From an uncultured bacterium (GTDB taxonomy: Bacteria > Verrucomicrobiota > Kiritimatiellia > RFP12 > CAIWXQ01), in assembly GCA_903916675.1 (NCBI GenBank), contig CAIWXQ010000029.1, positions 1-64,000 of the forward strand: 64,000 nt of DNA, given 5' to 3'. The number at the start of each line of letters is the position of its first letter. Within the stretch, counting starts at the first letter, position 1. The notes beneath the pieces were generated by a model. It worked only from the letters and a program-made list of their open reading frames with translations, did not search any database and was not told where the DNA came from. The position numbers and the translations under genes are program-made. Below are positions 38,938 through 47,384 of the stretch, piece by piece.

Positions 38938-39957
38938 TTATTCATCCAGCGTGACCACCGTGCCGGAGGCGGCGGAAGCCAGCATGGCGTGCGCCACGCG
39001 TAGCGACTCGATGCTGCTGCGCAACGTGGCCACAGGCGTGGCCCGCCCCTCAAGGCAGTCGAAGAAGTGCTCGACACTGCGCATGGGCCGGTCGCGCATC
39101 CGCATCCATCCACACTCGAAGCTCATGACTTCGTCCTGCGCCACGTGCTCCTCGCGAAACCGGTCGAAATGATACGGATGCGCCAACTGCGAAGCAAACG
39201 AACCTCTGGAACCGGTGATCACGAGGTGCTCGTACGGCAGACGCGCCAGCGAATCGCCCACATGGAACATCGCGCCGCTGCGCAACCGGCCGGTGGCAAA
39301 GACCAGTTCCTCGGTATTTCCGCCCGGGACCGTGGTCCGGGTGGTGCAGTATACCTCGCGGAACGGGCCGAACAGGAAGTAGAGGAAATCGAGCTGGTGG
39401 CAGCAATGGTGCACGATCCATCCGCCAGACTCCTCCGGCCGTTCCGTGGCCCAGTGGCGCGCGCCCGAGGCATGCAGGCCGTTGGGGCGGCAGCGCTCGT
39501 AGCTGATGGAGAGGATCTCGCCAAACGCGCCGCGCTGCAGCAGCGACTGGATCTGGTCCGCCTGCGTCGTGTACCGGAGCGAATAGTTCACGGTGTTCAC
39601 GACCCCGGCCTTCTCCACCGCCTCCACCATGGCCAAGGCATCCGGCAGCAGCACGGCAACGGGCTTCTCGCAGAAGATGGGCAATCCGCGCGCCGCCGCA
39701 GCCAGCACATGCTCCCTGTGGGCGCTGTTGCTGGAGGTGACCATGACAAAGTCCAGCCCCCAGCCGCAAAGCTCCTGCACATCGCGCGTGACCCGCAGGC
39801 CGAATTCAGCCGCCGCCAGATCCAGCCTGGGCTGGCTGCGGTCGCAGGCCGCCACAATCCGCGCGCGGGGATTGTTCCCCTTGTTTAGGTAGTGCGTCAA
39901 CTCCTGGCCAGCGACTCCGAACCCGATGATTCCACCTGTTAGCATGGCAGATTCCAT
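38938..39957 (-). CDS. Gfo/Idh/MocA family oxidoreductase (accessory)
   Basis: A 339-residue NAD(P)-dependent dehydrogenase. The Rossmann motif is GGIIGFGVAGQE, the catalytic box is CEKPVAV, and the substrate domain keeps GGWIVHHCCHQLDFL. A histidine-rich pocket is seen there. It is only distantly like the protein at 19987-21129. Its neighbours are a beta-helix protein and a glycosidase-like protein, so a sugar or uronic acid substrate is likely. ATG 39945 is an alternative start. It is 78 bp downstream of the beta-helix gene on the same strand. Confidence 0.87.
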   Translation of the reverse strand: MESAMLTGGIIGFGVAGQELTHYLNKGNNPRARIVAACDRSQPRLDLAAAEFGLRVTRDVQELCGWGLDFVMVTSSNSAHREHVLAAAARGLPIFCEKPVAVLLPDALAMVEAVEKAGVVNTVNYSLRYTTQADQIQSLLQRGAFGEILSISYERCRPNGLHASGARHWATERPEESGGWIVHHCCHQLDFLYFLFGPFREVYCTTRTTVPGGNTEELVFATGRLRSGAMFHVGDSLARLPYEHLVITGSRGSFASQLAHPYHFDRFREEHVAQDEVMSFECGWMRMRDRPMRSVEHFFDCLEGRATPVATLRSSIESLRVAHAMLASAASGTVVTLDE

Positions 39958-40035
39958 CCCAAGGGCTTACCTGTTTCAACCATGTTGGATCGTCTGAAGA
40001 ATTCCGGGACACAGCGCACCGGAAGCTCGTGTCGG

Positions 40036-41877
40036 TCACGGGTTGCTTTCCGGACGCACACCCCAATGCGGCAGCGGTGCGCCAAACTCCAGCGCGCCCA
40101 GATCCGGCGCAGCCCCAACAAACGTTTCGACGATGTTTGGAATCACGATCCCCTTGTCAATGGCTGGCGAGCCCTTGGCCAGGGCATAGATGAGTTTGGG
40201 CGCGGTCCACGTCTCGTTGATGGCTTTGTCCGTTGCAGCCTGGTCCGGGAACTTGTCGGCCATACAGGATTCCATTGTCAGGAGCACGCCATGCCGCTCC
40301 AGCCCGGTGAGGGACTGGAACTGCGCCAGCGTCAGGATAGTTGCATACGGCTTGCCCGCAGCGCCGAAAAAGTGAGCCATGTGGCCGGCAAATGTGCCGT
40401 TGTAGCCGTTATAATCAAGGTCGAGCGTGTGCGGCGACCGAAGAAAGTCCTCCACGTGGTATTTGAGCGCGATTTTCTGACCGGTGAGGAACAGGTTGTT
40501 CCGGGCATAGGTCTGCTCGATGAGGTCTGTGGTTCCCTTTTCAACATCACCGGCGGCAATGAAGGTGTTATTGATCAGGATCGCGCCGCAGGACTTGTAG
40601 CGCTGCTTGATGGGCGATTCGCGGCAGTTGTGGACAATGTTGCGTATGATGTAAGCTGGGCCGCCGATGTAGGGCTGAAAGCTGATGCCGTTGTTGCCGG
40701 TGTAAGACCAGCGGTTGCCCCAGACGCGCAGGTTGGGACCACCCTCGTCCAGCTCAATGCCATCGTCGGCGTTGAAGAAGCAGTTGTTGCCATAGACATC
40801 GCTGTCGGAGCACTGGGCGCGAAGCAGGTCAGCCACACGCGTGACCTGGTTGTAGCAGATGATGTTTCCCTTCCCGCCCACACCGTCGTTGATCACCAGG
40901 CCGTGTGCTTCGCTCCAGTCGTCATCCTTCGGCATTTTCGACGGCGGCGCCTTGATGCCGGTGATCGTGTTGTCGGCGAAATAGCCATTGCGCCCGCCGG
41001 CGCGAATCGCATCCCAGCACCCGGATATCGTGCAGCGCATGACGGCCACGTCCTCGCAGGTGATCTTTTTGACCTCGATGCCGTTCTCAAAGGACCGGAT
41101 GCGCAGCCCCTGAATCCAGACATGCGATCCGCGGATTTCGATCCCCGTTCCCTGCCCACCGGCAAACTCCTTTTCCGGCGCATCGCCCTGGATGATGACT
41201 TCGCCCTCTTTGTCCGCCACAATGCAGATGGGGTTTGCAGGCGTGCCGCTGGCATCAACCGTAAACCCGCGGTAGGTTCCGGCATGCACACGGAAGATGT
41301 CGCCGGGGCGGGCCCTGGCCACGGCTTCTGCCAAGGCATGGCCGCCGCCCTTGACATCCATGCGCTGGCCGGTTTTCGGAATCACGGGTTCCACGCGGGT
41401 GGTGAACGACAGGGTCTTCGTTGCGCCGCCGCCATCCGGGTCGGCCAGCGTGATCCTGGCCTCGTAGGCGGTACCGGGGTTCAGGTTGAAGATCGACCCG
41501 GCAAAGTAATTCCATTTGTAATGCTCCTGCAGGTACAGGAACTTATCCTTGCTCCATTTCGGAAGCCCTTTGAGGAACTCAACCGGAATGCCGCCGACCG
41601 TATTGGCCGTCCGGTCCACCGCCTGCGGGAACATACGCCACATGGGGAGCGTCTTGTTCCAATTCGTCTTTCCCTTTTCGCGGAACTCCAATGTGCCGGT
41701 GGCGTTGCGGTTGTCATCGCCGCTGATATTCCAGGTGATGCCAGCGCAAAGGATTGTGGGCACCACTTCAATCGCGCCCGGGACCAGCGCATTGCCCGCT
41801 CTCACGATCAGGGGCGCGATGGCCAGAAAACAAAGCGCGGCAAAGATCGCGCCAGAGAAACGACCGGGGCCATGCAT
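40036..41877 (-). CDS. Exported right-handed parallel beta-helix protein
   Basis: A 613-residue protein with a signal peptide (FSGAIFAALCFLAIAPLIVRA). An Fn3-like part (about 50-130: TWNISGDDNRNATGTLEFRE; NLNPGTAYEARITLADPDG) is followed by a beta-helix (about 150-500) with pectate-lyase-like turns (GTYRGFTVDASGTPANPI; GYFADNTITGIK; NDGVGGKGNIICYNQV; DVYGNNCFFNADDGIEL). The ending DLGALEFG is typical. It is probably a polysaccharide lyase or epimerase-like protein; catalytic residues cannot be set by eye. Start ATG 41877 has AAGGAA upstream. Confidence 0.87.
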   Translation of the reverse strand: MHGPGRFSGAIFAALCFLAIAPLIVRAGNALVPGAIEVVPTILCAGITWNISGDDNRNATGTLEFREKGKTNWNKTLPMWRMFPQAVDRTANTVGGIPVEFLKGLPKWSKDKFLYLQEHYKWNYFAGSIFNLNPGTAYEARITLADPDGGGATKTLSFTTRVEPVIPKTGQRMDVKGGGHALAEAVARARPGDIFRVHAGTYRGFTVDASGTPANPICIVADKEGEVIIQGDAPEKEFAGGQGTGIEIRGSHVWIQGLRIRSFENGIEVKKITCEDVAVMRCTISGCWDAIRAGGRNGYFADNTITGIKAPPSKMPKDDDWSEAHGLVINDGVGGKGNIICYNQVTRVADLLRAQCSDSDVYGNNCFFNADDGIELDEGGPNLRVWGNRWSYTGNNGISFQPYIGGPAYIIRNIVHNCRESPIKQRYKSCGAILINNTFIAAGDVEKGTTDLIEQTYARNNLFLTGQKIALKYHVEDFLRSPHTLDLDYNGYNGTFAGHMAHFFGAAGKPYATILTLAQFQSLTGLERHGVLLTMESCMADKFPDQAATDKAINETWTAPKLIYALAKGSPAIDKGIVIPNIVETFVGAAPDLGALEFGAPLPHWGVRPESNP

Positions 41878-41933
41878 GTGGCATTCCTTTCGCAGGGCTG
41901 AAAACGCATCGCGGCCAAATTCTGCAGGTTGTT

Positions 41934-43880
41934 CTACTGTTGCGTACTCAGATTCTTCGGGTGCGCCAGTTGGCTGGCGCTCTCTTCCACCGTGATGGTG
42001 CTGCCGTCCTCCGCATAGGACGGTGGCGCGATGGAATCGGATACGCCGGGGAACAGTTCTTCCACGCGCGCACGATGCCTGCACATGGTCATAATTTTCC
42101 TTTCCAGCAGTTCCGGCAGGTTAACGGGCAGGCAGAACGTGGATTCCTCTCCTGTGGCAATCAGCGGCGTGCGGGCGTGGTGAAGCAGCGCGATGATGCG
42201 GCGGCAGTTGGCGATGTCGCCGTCGATCATATCATACAGTCGCCGCTTTTCGCGCGGTTGCGCCCATTTGTCGCGCAACGGATGGCCGGCAAACCGGTCG
42301 ATCACCCACTGCACGGCCGTGGCGTGCAACTGACAGCGGAACAGGCTGGCAAACATGTCGATGCGATCCCGCTGGTCGCGCAACCAGGCGAGGTGCGTGG
42401 CATCTGTGCCCGGCTGCGCACAGGCCGCATCGAGCGTGCGCAGCGCCCGTCCAAAGTACAACTGCATCGCCTCCAACCCGTCGGTTCGCCAGGCATACTC
42501 GGGTAATGCATAGAGAACCGTATTCTCGGATGCCAGCAGGGTCCGGAAGCCCAGTTCCAAGTCACGATCCTTGATGGCATGTGCTGACCAATATCCTCGC
42601 TCCTCCGCATCCAGTGCCGCCGGCACCGGGACGAATGGACGTGTCAGCCAGCGACGGCCCAGGATGGAATAGAAGAAGTAGTAGGAATGATCGTAGCGAA
42701 TCGGGTGGACGAGCAGCGCCTGCTGGACATCGCGCCAGGCAGATTCCAAGGCCGCTGCATGCACCGGGCCCACCAGTTCGACAGCCAGTTCCGCCACCAT
42801 CCGGTCCACACCCGCCACATTTGCCGGGCAGTGCGCCAGACAACGGTCCAGCAGCATCTGCAGCGGCGCGCAAGTTCCGGGCAGCGGCCCGGGAGCCGTG
42901 TATCCGCACTCGATGGTCCGCACGTCCGTCTCCCGCAGCGACAGCACCATTTCGCCGCCCATGAACAACAGTGGCGGCGCCACCATCGGATTCCACCAGT
43001 ACTTGCCCGCCGGATCCATACCTGCAACCGGGCGCGTCTCCGTGCCTTGGCAGGCATGGGCAAAGGTGTGCAGGTGATGCCCGGAAAAAGGCAGGTTCAC
43101 GGGGTCACTGAACCCGCTGACGCAGACCAGCCGCGACGGCGGCCGCAGGGCACGGGCGGTTGACTGCAATTCCGCGGGTGTGAAATGCGTGCCGACAAAA
43201 TCCACGACCAGTTCCCGACCGCCCGCGCGCGAGCCGTCGCGGATCGCCTGAAACCAGGACTGCACCCGTTCGCCCATGTCGCGATCGCGCACCTCTGCCG
43301 GGCCGTTGGGGCCGGGATAGAGGCCGCGGCACCAGTTGATGCCCGCGCCTGAGTCGTTGGTCCAGATGACAATCCGCTGCACTGCGGGCGCGAGTTCCAC
43401 CAGCCCCCGGGCCAGCTGGTAATAGTGTTCCAGCACGAGGGGATGGTCGATGTTCAGCGCGTAGTGCGCCGAACGCGAAACCCCGGGCTGGTCGCAACGG
43501 CACCCCTTGAGCCCGGGATGCGTGGCATACCATGGCTCCGGCATCCAGATCGGCTCGAGGAACCTGATCGAAGCCCCCATCCCATGCCGCTGCAGGAGGG
43601 CGCTCTGCCAACGAAGCATCACGCGGTTGCGGGCATAGGTTTCGGGGAGAAAATAGCCGTGGATGAGGTCGGTCTCGACGATCTTGTACATCGCCGCGTT
43701 GATGACCGCGTAAAACTCCCAGGTGTCTTCCGTACTGGTGCGCTGCTCAGGGGTCGGTCCGGCCAAGCCGTCCAAGGCGACCAGCGAGTATCCCTGACCA
43801 CTGGCCTGGCGCACCTGCGCTTCGAAGACATCCGGCGTCGACGCATCGAGGCCTACAGTCAAGACGTCGAACTCGCACAT
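41934..43880 (-). CDS. Large glycosidase-like protein of unknown family
   Basis: A 648-residue protein without a signal peptide. Its middle looks like a TIM-barrel glycosidase: IRFLEPIWMPEPWYATHPGL, YALNIDHPLVLEHYYQLARG, then IVIWTNDSGAGINWC with an acidic residue after a strand, and ELVVDFVGTHFTP. The C-terminal 250 residues are helical (RALRTLDAACAQPGTDATHL). This could be an unassigned glycoside hydrolase, maybe related to alpha-glucuronidase or GH20-type barrels; I cannot name it. It starts 22 bp from repeat R1 and is 57 bp upstream of the beta-helix gene. Confidence 0.72.
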   Translation of the reverse strand: MCEFDVLTVGLDASTPDVFEAQVRQASGQGYSLVALDGLAGPTPEQRTSTEDTWEFYAVINAAMYKIVETDLIHGYFLPETYARNRVMLRWQSALLQRHGMGASIRFLEPIWMPEPWYATHPGLKGCRCDQPGVSRSAHYALNIDHPLVLEHYYQLARGLVELAPAVQRIVIWTNDSGAGINWCRGLYPGPNGPAEVRDRDMGERVQSWFQAIRDGSRAGGRELVVDFVGTHFTPAELQSTARALRPPSRLVCVSGFSDPVNLPFSGHHLHTFAHACQGTETRPVAGMDPAGKYWWNPMVAPPLLFMGGEMVLSLRETDVRTIECGYTAPGPLPGTCAPLQMLLDRCLAHCPANVAGVDRMVAELAVELVGPVHAAALESAWRDVQQALLVHPIRYDHSYYFFYSILGRRWLTRPFVPVPAALDAEERGYWSAHAIKDRDLELGFRTLLASENTVLYALPEYAWRTDGLEAMQLYFGRALRTLDAACAQPGTDATHLAWLRDQRDRIDMFASLFRCQLHATAVQWVIDRFAGHPLRDKWAQPREKRRLYDMIDGDIANCRRIIALLHHARTPLIATGEESTFCLPVNLPELLERKIMTMCRHRARVEELFPGVSDSIAPPSYAEDGSTITVEESASQLAHPKNLSTQQ

Positions 43881-43901
43881 GCAACCGGAACCCCTTCTAA
43901 A

Positions 43902-44548
43902 ATTGATAAGAAATCGCTTTCAGGCTGACACGGGCACAGGTCCGCAGAAACCGGTTGGCAGCAGCGCATTCGTGATTAAAAGCCTGCCAGAAGCGGGAAT
44001 AGATGTCCAGTACACAGCGACACGCCCCTATGGGGCCCGGACGGGGCGTGAAAGAAAGCTGCAGGGAGATGTGGACAACAGACTGGAACCCAGTGGCCGC
44101 ATCATGGACCACTGGCGCCGCTGCAAAGCGGCTAGCACCAGGAACCTGGAGCGTGCCGAGGGGCTAGTCATCCCCGTTCCGCGGTCAACATGTGTGCTAC
44201 CATATTACCGGTGAAAGTGGCCTCATATGTCGGTTAGCGCTACACCCTTCCCGGCTAGCGGCGGGATTCGGATTAGGAGTGCGATTAGGAGGAGAAGATG
44301 AGTCAGCCCTCCGGCGAGGAAATCCGTACGCAGCGGAGTGCACGCCCTACCCCGCGGCGACAGAAAACGGCGGCTGCCACTTTGTGGAACTCTGTCAAAA
44401 ATGCGCCGGGTGCCGCTGGCGCTGGGCCTTGACCTTGGGCTGCTCCAACCCGAGCGCGTACCACTCCTCTGCCAAGCCGGCGTTAGAGAACTGGTTGACG
44501 CGGTTGTTGGCGAGATGGTCGCGGTTGGCCTTGATGATCTCGTCTTCC
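43902..44548. repeat. Cassette repeat R1 with duplicated 3' end of the 47385 gene
   Basis: A 647-bp direct repeat of R2 (45949-46612). The gene-proximal end is ATTGATAAGAAATCGC; an AGCCTGCCAGAAGCGGG block and TAGCGGCGGGATTCGGATTA (44256 on) follow. The far 178 bp (44371-44548) match 47361-47538 at 171 of 178 positions by my count. This copy reads in frame as the last 50-odd residues of the membrane protein and keeps the TGA stop. This tract fills the gap between two cassette genes. Confidence 0.88.
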
Positions 44549-44574
44549 GCGGGATCGTATATTGCGACCTATTG

Positions 44575-45984
44575 TCACGGAACGCTCAGCTTGTAGAATT
44601 TCACGGCGGCCCTGTTGGTGTCGACATACGACGATTGCAGCCCGCTTGCATTCTGGCCGTTGGTCCCATTGGCCGCGGTCCAGGCGCCCGCCAAGTTTGT
44701 GGAGGTCTCCACCACGTAGGAAATGCCGGGCAGTGTTTGATAGTTCAGCACTGCCTGGTCATGGACAACAAGGGATACGATGGCCGGATTCTCCAGCAGC
44801 GGGCCTGTGGGGCTTGCGTAGAAATAGTTGTTGCCGAGCAGATTGATCGTGTCCGTGATGGCGGCGCTGGTGTAGGTGGTGATGCCGCAGTTCACGGCGA
44901 CGAGAACCAGAAACCGGTTCGTGGGCCACAGGTAGAATTCCGAGTCCTGGCCAAAAATATCCCCACCGTGGTAGAGGCCGTTCTCGCCGGCAAATGACCA
45001 GTACAGAATCGAGACGCCACGGCCCATGTCATTGCTGCCGATGGTCTGGTGGATGTCGTAAGGCAGGTGGAGCCGGGGCAGGACCGCGGTGTTGGTCAGG
45101 TAGTCGCTGACGACCGTGTTGGCGTGCAGATGGATGAACTTCGCCCAGTCTTTCAGCGGAAGCCCCGCGTAACCGGCGGCACCACAGGAGGCGCGGTAGT
45201 GCCACTCGTAGTTCGAGGGCAACTTGAGGCGCGGCGTGAGTACAAAGGTGTTCGTGTTCAAGTCGTGGCCAACCGGCGCCTTGGGCGGCAGCGTGTTGTC
45301 AAAGACCTGACCCAGTGCCGCCGAACTCATCCGGACAGGCGTGAAGACCTCCTGCTGGATCAAGGTTTCCCAGTCTGTTCCGCTGGCGATTTCCAGCATC
45401 GTGGCGACTACGGCGTAGCCCTGGTTGGCATACAGGTACTGGCCCGGCGGAACTTGCGGCGCGTCCTTGAGCACTGTGTCGCTCACCCAGCGACGGAGCT
45501 GCGAGACGCTGCCGTTCTGCGTCATGAAAGTCGACCAGTGGTTGGCGTCAAATGTGTTTTCTTCCTGCACGCCGCCGCGATGGCAGAGCAACTGGTCGAG
45601 CGTCACGTTCGTGAACGCCGGGTTGAATGCCGGGTAGTTGGTGAACAGGTCGCAGATGCGCGTGTTCCAGTCAATCAGGCCGCGATCCACCAGGCGCCCC
45701 GCGATGGTGGCTGTCATCCATTTCGTGCAGGAACCAATGTTGACGGGATCGGTGACCAGGAAAGGCGTGTTGGTGCCCTGCCGGCGGTAGCCTGCGGCTC
45801 CCTGCGCCACAATGTGCCCCTGCCTGACAGCCATGGCCGCGATGCCCGGCATGTGGCGGTTGGTCCGGATCGTCTCGAGACTGGCACTGACATCAACCTG
45901 GCCACGGGCTGCGGAATGGCCCAAGAGAAAGAGGAAAATGGCCGCCAGATTGACAAGGAACCGCTTTCTGGCAGACAGGGGCAC
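44575..45984 (-). CDS. Exported serine hydrolase, class C beta-lactamase family
   Basis: A 469-residue protein. A signal peptide (residues about 1-28, FLVNLAAIFLFLLGHSAARG) precedes a beta-lactamase/DD-peptidase fold with S85-x-x-K88 (GSCTK), Y185-A-N187 and a YHGGDIF box in place of KTG. The last 60 residues (SYVVETSTNLAGAWTA...FYKLSVP) are the C-terminal beta domain seen on many Verrucomicrobia-like secreted proteins. It may be an esterase or peptidase rather than an antibiotic-resistance enzyme. The start is GTG 45984, and its first 12 codons lie inside repeat R2, so R2 donates the start and n-region. Confidence 0.9.
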   Translation of the reverse strand: MPLSARKRFLVNLAAIFLFLLGHSAARGQVDVSASLETIRTNRHMPGIAAMAVRQGHIVAQGAAGYRRQGTNTPFLVTDPVNIGSCTKWMTATIAGRLVDRGLIDWNTRICDLFTNYPAFNPAFTNVTLDQLLCHRGGVQEENTFDANHWSTFMTQNGSVSQLRRWVSDTVLKDAPQVPPGQYLYANQGYAVVATMLEIASGTDWETLIQQEVFTPVRMSSAALGQVFDNTLPPKAPVGHDLNTNTFVLTPRLKLPSNYEWHYRASCGAAGYAGLPLKDWAKFIHLHANTVVSDYLTNTAVLPRLHLPYDIHQTIGSNDMGRGVSILYWSFAGENGLYHGGDIFGQDSEFYLWPTNRFLVLVAVNCGITTYTSAAITDTINLLGNNYFYASPTGPLLENPAIVSLVVHDQAVLNYQTLPGISYVVETSTNLAGAWTAANGTNGQNASGLQSSYVDTNRAAVKFYKLSVP

Positions 45985-46612
45985 AGGTCCGCAGAAACAG
46001 GCTGGTAGTAGCGCATTCGTGGTGAAAAGCCTGCCAGAAGCGGGGATAGATGTCTAGTACACAGCGACACGCCCCTACGGGCCCGGGCGGGGCGTGAGAG
46101 AAGGCTGCAGAGAGATGTGGACGACACAGACTGGAACCCAGTGGCTGCGTCATGGGCCACTGGCGCCGCTGCAAAGCGGCTAGCACCAGGAACCTGGAGC
46201 GTGCCGAGGGGCTAGTCATCCCCGTTCCGCGGTCAACAGGTGTGCTACCACATTACCGGTGAAAGTGGCCTCACATGGCGGTTAGCACTACACCCTTCCC
46301 GTCTAGCGGCGGGAATCGGATTAGGAGTGCGATTAGGAGGAGAAGATGAGTCAGCCCTCCGGCGGAGGGGATCCGTACGCAGCGGAGTGCACGCCCGTGG
46401 CGACAGAAAACGGCGGCTGACACAGCCGCCGCTACACTGCGGGCGGGCGACAGCTGCCACTTTGTTGAACACTGTTAGAAATGCCCCGGGTGCCGCTGGC
46501 GCTGGGCCTTGATCTTGGGCTGCTCAAGCCTGAGCGCGTACCACTCCTCTGCCAGGCCGGCGTTGGAGAATTGGTTGACGCGGTTGTTGGCGAGGTGGTC
46601 GCGGTTGTCCTT
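45949..46612. repeat. Cassette repeat R2 with duplicated 3' end of the 47385 gene
   Basis: A direct repeat of R1. It has the ATTGACAAGGAACCGC end at the serine-hydrolase 5' end, the AGCCTGCCAGAAGCGGG block, TAGCGGCGGGAATCGGATTA (46304 on), and the GGCGGCTG-ACA-CAGCCGCC hairpin (46412-46430). The last 162 bp (46451-46612) match 47361-47522 at 148 positions by my count. The copy reads in frame through to a stop (TAA instead of TGA) with few amino-acid changes. It spans the gap from the serine hydrolase to the cupin gene. Confidence 0.88.
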
Positions 46613-46663
46613 TACGGGTCAGTCCCAGCGAGTTGTTTGGTGCTCCTCGTATTTCAGAAGCTA

Positions 46664-47008
46664 TCACTTCAAAGCCCATTCAACTCTCGTTGCGCTGAAA
46701 GCATCGATCGCTCGATACCCCTTGCTGTAACGGCCACTGTGCTTTGTGCCTGGAGGAATGACACACTCATCACCAGGGTGAAGATGAACTGGCTGCCCCC
46801 CAACAGTCCCATCAAATGTCCCCTCGACAACCAACGCGTATTCCCAAAAGTCGTGGACCTGCTCGGCTTGCTCGCCGCCTTCTTCACATTGCCAGAACAC
46901 TACCTGTGCATGGTCATTCCCTTTGAATAGACACCCGTGCATGTGGCTATCAGGCGAGCCCGTAACCCGATTCGCGGGGGACATCACAAAACTCGGAAAT
47001 GATTTCAT
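46664..47008 (-). CDS. Small cupin-domain protein
   Basis: A 114-residue single cupin. The first motif includes DFWEYALVVEGTFDG, and the second PGDECVIPPGTKHSGRY, with metal-type residues (E, H). No signal peptide. Such proteins bind or isomerise small ligands or sense sugars; the ligand is unknown. Start ATG 47008 has AGGAG 7 bp upstream. It is flanked by R2 on its 3' side and by the 376-bp gap downstream of the membrane-protein gene on its 5' side, so it forms the cassette nearest to that gene. Confidence 0.85.
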   Translation of the reverse strand: MKSFPSFVMSPANRVTGSPDSHMHGCLFKGNDHAQVVFWQCEEGGEQAEQVHDFWEYALVVEGTFDGTVGGQPVHLHPGDECVIPPGTKHSGRYSKGYRAIDAFSATRVEWALK

Positions 47009-47384
47009 CAGAATCTCCTGCGTTCCCTACTGCTCATTCTGGATTCGCCCGCGCACCAACTAATATCAGCGTTAGAAAACTGAAGCCGGACACCTGCTCT
47101 AAATCACATTCACCAGCTGGCAAAGGAACCGTAGCGCATATTAGATATTAGCGTCAAGGAGTCAACAGGATGCACAAACCGGCAGGATTCGGCACAGGGC
47201 CAGGCGCCGGGTGTACGTGACGGGATCCACTGCCTATTGCCGTATTTCGTGTGCCGGCATTCCAGATTATTAACAAGGTCTGTCGGAGGATGAGGGGGCG
47301 TTGGGAAGGCACCGTGGAGATGGCGGCTGACACAGCCGCCGCTACACTGTCGGAGGACGACGGCTGCCACTTTGTGGAACTCTG
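47009..47384. other. Gap between cupin cassette and membrane-protein gene
   Basis: Holds the GGCGGCTG-ACA-CAGCCGCC hairpin with CGCTACACTG (47322-47350), shared with R2, just after the stop of the membrane-protein gene. No open frame or RNA gene is convincing in the rest. The R-type ATTGATAAG junction is absent here. Confidence 0.55.

Noticed and set aside
39982..41901. 639-codon plus-strand frame
   Set aside because: Antisense of the beta-helix protein, which has a signal peptide and clear repeats.
44297..44430. Possible small gene starting ATG AGT CAG CCC after AGGAGGAGAAG in R1
   Set aside because: The same start in R2 runs into a different frame because of small indels, so no protein is conserved.
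44575..45984. Antibiotic-resistance beta-lactamase
   Set aside because: SxxK and YxN are present but the KTG box is replaced and an extra C-terminal domain is present; the family also contains esterases and peptidases.
43902..47384. Integron-type gene cassette array with attC sites
   Set aside because: The repeats are 650 bp and carry coding sequence of a host gene; there is no IntI-type integrase and no attC R/L box layout.
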